The notes under the pieces were generated by a model, which saw only the letters and a program-made list of their open reading frames with translations, was not told where the DNA came from and did not search any database. A program made the position numbers and the translations under genes. From JANLYQ01 sp031365725 (lineage in GTDB: Bacteria; Actinomycetota; Actinomycetes; JACCUZ01): DNA of 64,000 bases. Positions 15,891 through 23,329 of the stretch are shown here, one piece after another (position 1 is the first letter of the stretch; every line of letters starts with the position of its first letter). The stretch covers positions 1 to 64,000 of the forward strand of contig JANLYQ010000072.1 in NCBI GenBank assembly GCA_031365725.1, given 5' to 3'.

Positions 15891-17060
15891 TCAGCCGACC
15901 CGGTCGACGGCTCCGGCCGCTCGGGCATAGGAAGCGAGGTGCGCCGCTGCCGACGCCTCCCAGGTGAACTCACGGGCCCGCTCGACACCCAGGGCCGACA
16001 ACCGCTCGCGCCGCGGCTGGTCCTCGACCAGCGACCGTAGCGCGACCGCGATGCTCTCGGCATCGGGCTCGGTGTAGGCGACGGCGTCACCGCCAACCTC
16101 GGGCAGGGAGAGCCGACGGGCTGTGAGGACGGCGGCACCGCAGGCCATCGCCTCGAGCAGCGGCAGGCCGAAGCCCTCGGCCCGGCTCGGGTAGGCCACG
16201 ACCGTCGCGCCCCCGAGCAGACCGGGCAGGTCGGCCGGGCGCATGAAGCCGGTGCGCACGACCTTGAGCCCCTCGGGCACCTCCGCCACGGCCTGGTCGA
16301 CCCCGTCGTCCCAGCCGCTGCTGCCGGCGAGCACGAGGGCCGGCGGCTCGGCCATGTCCTGCACCGCGCTCACCCAGCCGCGGACGAGGTCGGGGACGTT
16401 CTTGCGGCGCTCGAGCACCCCGAGGAACGCGACGTACGGCTTGCCGTGCAGGCCGAGCCGGTCGCTGACCCGCCGGGTCTCGACCTCGGTCGGCGGCCGG
16501 AAGGTGGCCATGTCGACGCCGTGCGGTGCGACGTCGATGCGATCGTGGTCGGCGTCGAGGAGCCGCACGAGCTCGTCCCGCGTCGACCGCGACGGGACGA
16601 CGACGCGGGTGGCCCGGCGTACGGCGGTGCGGGTCGCCGACCGGTAGAACCCGGTCTTGAGCGCACTGTGCAGCTCGGGCTCGGAGAAGTAGGTCGCATC
16701 GTGCACGGTCACCACCGTCGACATGGGAGCGTGCAGCGGCATCGTGTAGTAGGGCGAGTGGATGACCTCGGCCTCGACCTGCTGGGCGATCAGTGGCAGG
16801 CCGGTCTGCTCCCAGGCGAGCCGCGCCGGTCGGTGCGCCACAGCCGATGGGCCGGGGATGATCTCGACCGAGGACGCCCCGCCGGTGAGCAGCGTGAAGC
16901 GTTGCGCGTCGGAACGCTGACAGACGACCACGAGGTCGCGACCGGCCGCGGCGAGAGCAGCGACGAGCCCGTCGACGTACCTCCCGACCCCCCCGCGGTC
17001 TGCAGGCACCGCGGTTGCGTCGAGGAGCACCTTGGGTGCTCCCGACGACTCTGTTGACAC
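15891..17060 (-). CDS. Glycosyltransferase family 4 (GT-B fold)
   Basis: A protein of about 389 residues that transfers a sugar from a nucleotide-activated donor. The GT-B C-terminal half has the typical FLGVLERRKN loop and the E(x)7E motif in SRAEGFGLPLLEAMACG. The N-terminal half has the GGVGRYVDGL acceptor loop. GTG 17060 has AAGGAG eleven bases upstream; ATG 17069 and GTG 17072 are in frame but sit almost on that ribosome-binding site. A TAGGCT -10 lies at 17108-17103. It is 13 bases upstream of manC on the same strand, so GDP-mannose is a plausible donor and a mannosyl- or rhamnosyltransferase (WbbL-like position) a reasonable guess. Confidence 0.88.
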   Translation of the reverse strand: MSTESSGAPKVLLDATAVPADRGGVGRYVDGLVAALAAAGRDLVVVCQRSDAQRFTLLTGGASSVEIIPGPSAVAHRPARLAWEQTGLPLIAQQVEAEVIHSPYYTMPLHAPMSTVVTVHDATYFSEPELHSALKTGFYRSATRTAVRRATRVVVPSRSTRDELVRLLDADHDRIDVAPHGVDMATFRPPTEVETRRVSDRLGLHGKPYVAFLGVLERRKNVPDLVRGWVSAVQDMAEPPALVLAGSSGWDDGVDQAVAEVPEGLKVVRTGFMRPADLPGLLGGATVVAYPSRAEGFGLPLLEAMACGAAVLTARRLSLPEVGGDAVAYTEPDAESIAVALRSLVEDQPRRERLSALGVERAREFTWEASAAAHLASYARAAGAVDRVG

Positions 17061-17170
17061 TGGCGACATCACTCCTTCTGCGACGACCGTCCCCTGCGTG
17101 GCAGCCTACGCCGCGCTGCCGGGCAGCGCGGGGCAGACCCGAGCAGCGGGTCGACCGGATCGTGGTCGTG

Positions 17171-19300
17171 TCAGCCGAGGAAGGTGCTCGTGGTCGTTGC
17201 GCCCGAGGCGGGGTCTGGTCTGATCGAGACCCGCGCGACGAAGCTGCGACCCCGAACCACCGTCGGAGTGCTGTCGTGGTCGCCGTCCCAGTCGCCGACG
17301 ACATGTCGGTCCCGGCCCGGCGATCTGCCTGCGGGAAGGCCATAGGACAGGGCCACCCGCGGGCCTAGTGCATGTCCGGTGCCGAGGCCGCGCAGCACCC
17401 AGGTGGTGCCGCGGGCGACGCCCACGCCGGTGCGAGCCGCGCCGTCCCACGACCCGACGACCGGGACGTCACCGGTGCGGCCGAAGCGGAAGCTGCGCTG
17501 GGCGTGACCGCCGGACAGGGTGCGGCGCAACAGCCAGGTCAGACCGCGACTGCGACTGGGACCTGCGCTGCGCACGACACCCAGGCCGAGGCTGGTGCCG
17601 GTCCAGGACCCGATCACCGGACGGTCGCCGGCCCGGCCGAAGCGCACCGTCGTCGTGGGTGCGCCGCCGGTGAGGCCGGCGCGCAGCAGCCACGTGCCGG
17701 CGCGGAACACCCCGAGGTCGCTGCGCCCGTCGTGGTCCCAGTCGCCGACGACGGCGATGTCACCGGGCCGGCCGTAGGCGAACCTCTTGGTCCACGGACC
17801 GCTCGGGCCGGTCATCGACAGCGCGACCTGCCCGTCGCGGAACCACCCCGGCTCCTGCCGGCCGTCGCCGTCCCAGTCACCGACCAGGGGCTGCGCGGAG
17901 GGTCCGCCGGTATGCCGCACCGCGGTGGTGAACCCCGGAGAGCTCAGACCGAGCGCTTCCTTGACGTCCCACCCGTCGACGTACGTCGTGAGGAGACGGC
18001 CGGCACGCAGCCCGGTGATGCGCACGCCGGTGACGCGTTCGGCCGAGCCGCGCGGCGGCACCGAGATGCTGCTGATCGAGGCGAAGCCGAGGCGCCGGGC
18101 CAGCGTCGACCAGGTGAACCCGACCGCCCACGAGCGCTTGCCGGCCGGGTTGGAGGAGGCGGCGTCCCACGCGGAGTCATCGACCGGGCGCAGGAACGGG
18201 GCCTCGACGCCCCAGACGTAGCGCTCGTCCTCGCTGTAGCCGCCGGTGGAGGAGGAGTAGAACGCGTCGATCATGGTGCCGGTCGTGGTGGCGGCGATGA
18301 CCTGTCCGGCGGTGGCGTCGACCGCAGCACGCCAGGCCGCGCCCCAGGCGCCGCCCGGTCCCTCTGACTCCTTGGCCCAGCCGGTCCAGTTCTGGTCGGC
18401 GGGGGTCGGCATGAGGATGCGACCGGCCCGCTTGGCGGCGTACGTCCGGGCCGCGATGGCCTGCGCCTGAAGGGCAGCGGCGGGGAAGGAGGAGGGGACC
18501 TCGGCGAGGCCCCAGAGGTACTTCTCCATCGCCGGGCCCTCGGGGGTGGAGTCGATCTGCTGCACCGCGTCGATCAGTCCACCGTCGATGGTGAGCGCGG
18601 TCCAGTCCCAACGGGTGGAGCGTTCGAGGTAGATCGAGGAGCCCTGCCAGGTCGTGAGGTGGGCGACCGAGCCGCCCTCCTGCAGTCGCAGCGGTGCGGC
18701 CGCCGAGCCGCCGGTCCACAGCGCGAGCTTCGGGCTCACGCCGAGGTCGTAGAGCACGAATGCGTTGTGGGTCGCGTCGTCGAGCCGCAGCTGCCAGCGG
18801 GCGCCCTGCGGCTGGACCGGCGGGCAGGGGGGCGGAGGAGTGGTGGGGGCAGGAGTCGTGGGGGCAGGAGTGGTGGGGGGTTCCGGGAGGCAGCCGGGCA
18901 CCGTCCAGGTGAGGGCTCCGGCCACGGCGTCGATGTCGACCCGGTAGCCGTTGTCGAGCAGCCGCAGCAGGACCGAGGACGGCATCGGGCGGGGTACGAC
19001 GGCCGTGCCGGTGTAGTAGCGGGTGAGGATGTCCTGCGCCGAGCAGCCGAGCCGGGCCGCACCTTCGGCGCCGTACTGGCTCATCCCGAGGCCATGACCC
19101 CAGCCACCGCCCTGGAAGACGACGTCGCCGCTCGCGGTCGCTCGCGGGATCGCCACGCCACCCGAGGCGGGACAGATCGCCGCGGCCGCCGGGCCGACGA
19201 CGGGGCCGGCTGCGACCAGCGGCAGCAGCAGAGTGGCGGCGAGGGCGGCCATCAGCGGCGCGCGGACCGAACGCAGGGAGCTGGACGGCCGTGGGCGCAC
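17171..19300 (-). CDS. Secreted SpoIID/LytB-domain protein with C-terminal FG-GAP/VCBS-like repeats
   Basis: A protein of 709 residues from the GTG at 19300, which has a perfect GAGGAGG ribosome-binding site five bases upstream; the longer frame to 19357 is less likely. A signal peptide (about residues 10-40, ending near VGPAAA) leads to the SpoIID/LytB domain. Its characteristic parts are WGHGLGMSQYGA, a Pro/Thr-rich insert (PTTPAPTT), and AQAIAARTYA plus AFYSSSTGGYSED. SpoIID relatives are lytic transglycosylases acting on denuded peptidoglycan. The last ~260 residues hold five repeats of the form (V)VGDWDGDGR...GVFR, typical FG-GAP/VCBS propeller blades. It probably acts in wall remodelling with the amidase at 23330-26017. 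Confidence 0.88.
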   Translation of the reverse strand: MRPRPSSSLRSVRAPLMAALAATLLLPLVAAGPVVGPAAAAICPASGGVAIPRATASGDVVFQGGGWGHGLGMSQYGAEGAARLGCSAQDILTRYYTGTAVVPRPMPSSVLLRLLDNGYRVDIDAVAGALTWTVPGCLPEPPTTPAPTTPAPTTPPPPCPPVQPQGARWQLRLDDATHNAFVLYDLGVSPKLALWTGGSAAAPLRLQEGGSVAHLTTWQGSSIYLERSTRWDWTALTIDGGLIDAVQQIDSTPEGPAMEKYLWGLAEVPSSFPAAALQAQAIAARTYAAKRAGRILMPTPADQNWTGWAKESEGPGGAWGAAWRAAVDATAGQVIAATTTGTMIDAFYSSSTGGYSEDERYVWGVEAPFLRPVDDSAWDAASSNPAGKRSWAVGFTWSTLARRLGFASISSISVPPRGSAERVTGVRITGLRAGRLLTTYVDGWDVKEALGLSSPGFTTAVRHTGGPSAQPLVGDWDGDGRQEPGWFRDGQVALSMTGPSGPWTKRFAYGRPGDIAVVGDWDHDGRSDLGVFRAGTWLLRAGLTGGAPTTTVRFGRAGDRPVIGSWTGTSLGLGVVRSAGPSRSRGLTWLLRRTLSGGHAQRSFRFGRTGDVPVVGSWDGAARTGVGVARGTTWVLRGLGTGHALGPRVALSYGLPAGRSPGRDRHVVGDWDGDHDSTPTVVRGRSFVARVSIRPDPASGATTTSTFLG

Positions 19301-19437
19301 AGGGACCTCCTCCTCGGGACCATGCTCTGCCCCAAGGGCAGGCGGCGTGTGACGCAAGGGACTGATGGTACTGGTGGGACTGAATTGTCGTGCTGACCCG
19401 CCATCGACCTGCGGGTCCCCTTCCTTGACGTTTCACC

Positions 19438-19443
19438 TAAGGT
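19438..19443 (+). promoter_or_regulatory. -10 element close to the start of the glycosyltransferase at 19452
   Basis: TAAGGT is followed by eight bases and the ATG at 19452, so the mRNA leader would be absent or about 1-2 bases long. It also supports that start over upstream in-frame codons. Confidence 0.45.
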
Positions 19444-19451
19444 TGTCGCCG

Positions 19452-20567
19452 ATGCGCCTCCTGTTCTTCGGCACCTACGACGCTGGGGCGCACCCCCGGG
19501 TCGCGGTGCTCCGCGACGGCCTGCGGGCCCACGGCAGCACCGTCCTCGAGTGCAACGTGCCCATCGGGCTCTCGACCGCTGCGCGGGTGTCGATGCTGCG
19601 CGCGCCCTGGACGTTGCCGCGACTGGCGTGGCGACTGCTGCGTTGCTGGACGGAGCTGACGCTGCGGTCGCGTCGCTGGCGGACGCCGACCAGCTGGCCG
19701 GACGCCGTGGTGGTGGGCTACCTCGGGCACTTCGACGTGCTGCTGGCCCGACGGCTGTTCCCGCACGTCCCGATCGTGCTCGACCACCTGGTCGGGGCCT
19801 CTGACACCGCCGGCGATCGGGGCGTCAGCGGCGGTGTGCGCCAGCAGCTCTTGCGCCGACTCGATGCGACAGCACTGGGCAGCGCCGACATCGTCGTGGT
19901 GGACACCGCCGAACATCGCGCCGCATTGCAGCTGCCGCACCGGGCCCGCGCCGTCGTGGTGCCGGTCGGCGCGCCCGAGTCGTGGTTCGACGCCGGGGAC
20001 GCGACCCGCACGACGACCTACGACGGTCCGCTCCAGGTGGTGTTCTTCGGGTTGTTCACTCCGCTGCAGGGAGCACCGGTCATCGGCGAGGCACTGGCGA
20101 TGCTCACCGGCGTGACGACGACGATGATCGGCACCGGCCAGGACCTGGCGCGGACCCGTGAGCTCGCGGGCGACTCCCCTGACATCACCTGGCTGGACTG
20201 GGTCGAGGGCGAGGACCTGCCCTCGGTGGTCGCCGGGCACGACGTCTGCCTCGGCATCTTCGGCACCGGTCCGAAGGCGTTACGCGTGGTCCCCAACAAG
20301 GTGTTCCAGGGTGCTGCGGCCGGCTGCGCGATCGTGACCTCCGACACCGAGCCGCAGTCCCGCGCGCTGCGGCAGGCGGCGGTGCTCGTGCCCCCCGGCG
20401 ACCCGGCCGCGCTGGCCGACGAGCTGCACGCCTTGGCTGCCGACCGGGACCGGCTCGCTGCCGCCCGCAGCGCCGCGCGCGACCTGGCCCGCGCGGCGTT
20501 CACCCCCACCGCCGTCACCGCACCGCTGCACGAACGCCTGCTCGCCGTCGTACCCCGGAGGCCTTGA
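19452..20567 (+). CDS. Glycosyltransferase, GT-B type
   Basis: A 371-residue cytosolic glycosyltransferase. It opens with the N-terminal Rossmann strand MRLLFFGTYD. The C-terminal domain shows the sugar-nucleotide binding pattern VVFFGLFTPLQGAP ... MIGTGQD, the conserved LPSVVAGHDVCLGIFG and the acidic cluster before PNKVFQGAAAG. This order is typical of GT4-like enzymes of capsule and wall polysaccharide loci. The start is set by the position of TAAGGT and by homology-like onset of the fold. The stop overlaps the ATG of the downstream methyltransferase (TGATG), so the two are co-translated. Donor and acceptor are unknown. Confidence 0.85.
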   Translation: MRLLFFGTYDAGAHPRVAVLRDGLRAHGSTVLECNVPIGLSTAARVSMLRAPWTLPRLAWRLLRCWTELTLRSRRWRTPTSWPDAVVVGYLGHFDVLLARRLFPHVPIVLDHLVGASDTAGDRGVSGGVRQQLLRRLDATALGSADIVVVDTAEHRAALQLPHRARAVVVPVGAPESWFDAGDATRTTTYDGPLQVVFFGLFTPLQGAPVIGEALAMLTGVTTTMIGTGQDLARTRELAGDSPDITWLDWVEGEDLPSVVAGHDVCLGIFGTGPKALRVVPNKVFQGAAAGCAIVTSDTEPQSRALRQAAVLVPPGDPAALADELHALAADRDRLAAARSAARDLARAAFTPTAVTAPLHERLLAVVPRRP

Positions 20568-21343
20568 TGTCTGTCCCTCCCACGCCGTTGCCGCCGCTGA
20601 GTCCCAACGCCTGGCTGCGCTGGGAGGTGGTGTCGCGCATGCTGCCGCCCGGGCGGCTCGACGTGCTCGAGATGGGCTGCGGGCAGGGCGGTTTCGGTGC
20701 TCGGCTGGCCCGCGAGCACCGCTATCTCGGCGTCGAGCCGGACGGGGTGTCGAGCGCGGTCGCGCGGACCCGCATCGAGCCCAGCGGCGGCGAGGTGCGC
20801 CAAGGCGACCTGGCCGTGGTCGGCGCCGACGAGCTCTTCGACCTGGTCGTGGCGTTCGAGGTGATCGAGCACATCGAGCACGACGTCGAGGCGCTCACCG
20901 GCTGGGCTGCGCACCTGCGTCCGGGTGGCTGGCTACTGCTGTCGACCCCCGCGTGGCAGAAGCGGTTCGGGCCGGCGGACGAGGCGGTCGGGCACTTCCG
21001 CCGCTACGACCCGCCGGTGCTCGAGTCGCGGCTGCAGCAGGCCGGGCTGGTCGACGTCCAGCTGGTGCACGTCGGTGCGCCGTTGGGCTACGCGCTGGAA
21101 GCCGGGCGCAACGCGGTGCACCGGCGCCGGTTGGCCGCGGGCGGTTCCGCGCGGTCGGGGCACGACGCACCGGCGCCGTCGATGGCGCAGCGCTCCGATG
21201 CCAGTGGTCGCACGCTGCAGCCGGGCACGCCGTGGACGGCAACCGCTGCCCGGCTCGGGACCCTCCCGTTCCGCAAGCTGCAGCACGCGTTCCCGCGCTC
21301 CGGGCCGGGTCTGGTGGCGCGGGCTCGCAAGCCGGTCGCCTGA
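20567..21343 (+). CDS. Class I SAM-dependent methyltransferase
   Basis: A 258-residue Rossmann methyltransferase (Methyltransf_11/12-like). Motif I is VLEMGCGQGGFGARLA, motif II includes YLGVEPD, motif IV is FDLVVAFEVIEHIEHD, and motif post-I/V includes LRPGGWLLLSTPAW. The C-terminal 60 residues are basic and Pro/Arg-rich. The ATG at 20567 shares one base with the stop of the glycosyltransferase. A TTG one codon earlier is possible. Coupling to the glycosyltransferase suggests methylation of a sugar or polyprenyl-linked glycan. The gene converges with the flippase-like gene at 21357. Confidence 0.85.
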   Translation: MSVPPTPLPPLSPNAWLRWEVVSRMLPPGRLDVLEMGCGQGGFGARLAREHRYLGVEPDGVSSAVARTRIEPSGGEVRQGDLAVVGADELFDLVVAFEVIEHIEHDVEALTGWAAHLRPGGWLLLSTPAWQKRFGPADEAVGHFRRYDPPVLESRLQQAGLVDVQLVHVGAPLGYALEAGRNAVHRRRLAAGGSARSGHDAPAPSMAQRSDASGRTLQPGTPWTATAARLGTLPFRKLQHAFPRSGPGLVARARKPVA

Positions 21344-21356
21344 GGGGCGTTCCCTG

Positions 21357-22361
21357 CTACCTCTCGTGGTCCACTTCGGGGCGGGCGGAGCGCGGGAGCA
21401 CCGGGAGCAGGGCGGCGCTCAAAGCCAGCAGGCCGTCGGTGAGCACGAGGACCGCGCGTGAGGTGAGAGCAACAGCTGTCGCCTCGGACGTGGACAGCAC
21501 CGCCGCCAGCAGCGCGACCAGCACCGCCTCACGCACACCCACCCCCGCGGGCAGCACGACGAGCAACGGCCCCAGGGAGAAGGCGATGGCAAATCCGCCG
21601 ATCGCGACCGGCAGCGCCGACACCGGGTCGGCTCCTAGCCCGACGGCGAGCAACCAGACGTGCCCGCCATAGACAGCCCAGAACGCCACCGCCCACGCGA
21701 CTCCGCGGGCGATGTCCCGACCAGCCAGCGGCTCGTCAAGTCCGGGACGTCGGATGACCCGCAGCGCGGTGTTCAGCAACCGGTTGAGCACCGTCGGCAC
21801 CAGCAGTGCCAGCAGCACCGGCAGGGCCAGCAGCCCGAACAGAACGACCCGGCCCTCGGCTCCCACCAGAGCCGGCAGCGCAGCAACGCCGACCAGGACC
21901 CCGACCAGCGTCGACAGCCCCAGGGTCAACAGGAAGGCGAGAGCCATCCGCTGCCGGGGCACCCCCAGCTCGCGACCCATCCGCATCTGCGCCACCACCG
22001 GCCAGACGGCACCGGGGAGGTACTTTCCCAGCTGGGTCACGAAGAACAGGCGGGCCGCCGGGAGCACCGACAGGCTCGACCCGAGCACCCGCAACGTCCC
22101 GCGCCACAAGAGAAAGCTCATGACCAGGCCGATCAGCGCCATAGCGAGCGCTCCGACCAGCACGAGTGGGCGCTGCCGACCGAGCTGGTCACCGACCTCC
22201 GACCACTGGCCGGCCAGCGACCACCCGAAGGCCGCAACGACGAGGACCACGAACACCGCCGACACCAGCGGGCGGCGCCACGACGAGCGGCCGGCGGGAT
22301 CTTGCTCAGCCTCGACGTCGGAATCGCCGTCGGAGTCGTCCGGCGGGTCGGAGGAGACCAC
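21357..22361 (-). CDS. Lysylphosphatidylglycerol synthase TM region/UPF0104-type flippase-like membrane protein
   Basis: A 334-residue integral membrane protein with about eight hydrophobic helices and the family features FFVTQLGKYLPGAVWPVVAQ and the PAGVGVREAV loop. These identify the transmembrane domain shared with MprF (LPG_synthase_TM), without the aminoacyl-transferase half. The GTG at 22361 lies 5 bases after the stop of the upstream GT2 gene and is preferred; the frame further upstream overlaps that gene. In polysaccharide loci such proteins usually accompany a GT2 polyprenyl-phosphate glycosyltransferase, suggesting lipid-linked sugar transport. That role is inferred from context. 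Confidence 0.82.
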   Translation of the reverse strand: MVSSDPPDDSDGDSDVEAEQDPAGRSSWRRPLVSAVFVVLVVAAFGWSLAGQWSEVGDQLGRQRPLVLVGALAMALIGLVMSFLLWRGTLRVLGSSLSVLPAARLFFVTQLGKYLPGAVWPVVAQMRMGRELGVPRQRMALAFLLTLGLSTLVGVLVGVAALPALVGAEGRVVLFGLLALPVLLALLVPTVLNRLLNTALRVIRRPGLDEPLAGRDIARGVAWAVAFWAVYGGHVWLLAVGLGADPVSALPVAIGGFAIAFSLGPLLVVLPAGVGVREAVLVALLAAVLSTSEATAVALTSRAVLVLTDGLLALSAALLPVLPRSARPEVDHER

Positions 22362-22366
22362 CGGGG

Positions 22367-23284
22367 CTAGACCTCCGAGCGCGACCGGACGATGAGGTCC
22401 GCCAGCAGCGCCAGGGCAGCCACCAGCATGCCGGTGATCAGGATCAGCACGGTGTTGACCGAGAACCGCACCGGGTGGACGACCAGGTCGTAGACCGCCT
22501 TGAGCATCCCCACCCCGATCAGCGTGAGCGCCGGGGGCATCAGGACCTTGAGCGGGTTGAAGTACATGACCATGCGCAGCACTTGCAGGATGTAGCGGTA
22601 GGCGTCCTTGGTGAAGTGGAACTTCGAGACACCGGAGCGCTTGGCATAGCTGATCGGCACGTAGCGGATGTCGTGCTGGTTGGACAGGAACGCCAGCGTG
22701 ATGGTCGTGACGCAGGAGAAACCCGCCGGCAGCAGCCGCAGGTAGGGCAAGGACACCGTGCGGCGGAAGGCGCGCAGGCCGGAGTTGAGGTCGGGGATCG
22801 AGGAGTTGGACAGCTTCTCGGCGATCTTGCGGATGACCCATTTCGCCGGCACCCGCAACAGCTTGTGGGTGCCCTCTTCGCTGGTGCGCGCCCCGACGAC
22901 CTGGTCGTATGTCGGGTCGTCGCGCAGCATCAGGACGAGCTCGGGGATGCGCTCGTTGGGGTAGGTCATGTCGGCGTCGGTCCACACCACGATCTCGCCG
23001 CGCGCCTCGAGGGTGCCGATGCGCCGGGCTGTGCCCGACCCGCCGTTGCGCCGGAACGGCATCAGGCGCATCGCGGGGAACCGCGGCAGCGCATCCTGCA
23101 GCAGCGCGAGGGTGTTGTCGGTCGAGGCGTCGTCGATGGCCAGCAGCTCATACGTCAGGCCGCTGGCGTCCATCGCCGCGCAGATCCGCTCGACCTCGGC
23201 GATGACGTGCTCGTGCTCGTTGAAGCACGGCAGCACGATCGTCACCAGGGGCGCAGTGGTGGCGGGGGCCGGTTGCTCGCTCAT
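22367..23284 (-). CDS. GT2 polyprenyl-phosphate glycosyltransferase with C-terminal membrane helices
   Basis: A 305-residue enzyme of the DPM1/GtrB-like GT2 group. It has the GT-A start VTIVLPCFNE, the DDASTDNT stretch, the DXD-type TDADMTYP metal motif, and the SGVSKFHFTKDAYRYI segment typical of polyprenyl-phosphate hexosyltransferases. Two hydrophobic helices follow (about residues 245-265 and 270-295). It would attach a sugar such as mannose or glucose to a polyprenyl phosphate on the cytoplasmic face, to be used by membrane glycosyltransferases such as the GT39-like protein at 30140. The ATG lies nine bases after a TAGGCT. The flippase-like gene follows after five bases, so the pair is an operon. 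Confidence 0.9.
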   Translation of the reverse strand: MSEQPAPATTAPLVTIVLPCFNEHEHVIAEVERICAAMDASGLTYELLAIDDASTDNTLALLQDALPRFPAMRLMPFRRNGGSGTARRIGTLEARGEIVVWTDADMTYPNERIPELVLMLRDDPTYDQVVGARTSEEGTHKLLRVPAKWVIRKIAEKLSNSSIPDLNSGLRAFRRTVSLPYLRLLPAGFSCVTTITLAFLSNQHDIRYVPISYAKRSGVSKFHFTKDAYRYILQVLRMVMYFNPLKVLMPPALTLIGVGMLKAVYDLVVHPVRFSVNTVLILITGMLVAALALLADLIVRSRSEV

Positions 23285-23329
23285 GTCCCGCCCAGCCTAT
23301 CGGCGTACCGCGGTCAGCCCGGCGCTTGC

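Noticed and set aside
13916..15967. Plus-strand open frame of 683 codons
   Set aside because: It shadows DUF3105 in another frame and is antisense to GDP-mannose pyrophosphorylase. It has no recognisable motif.
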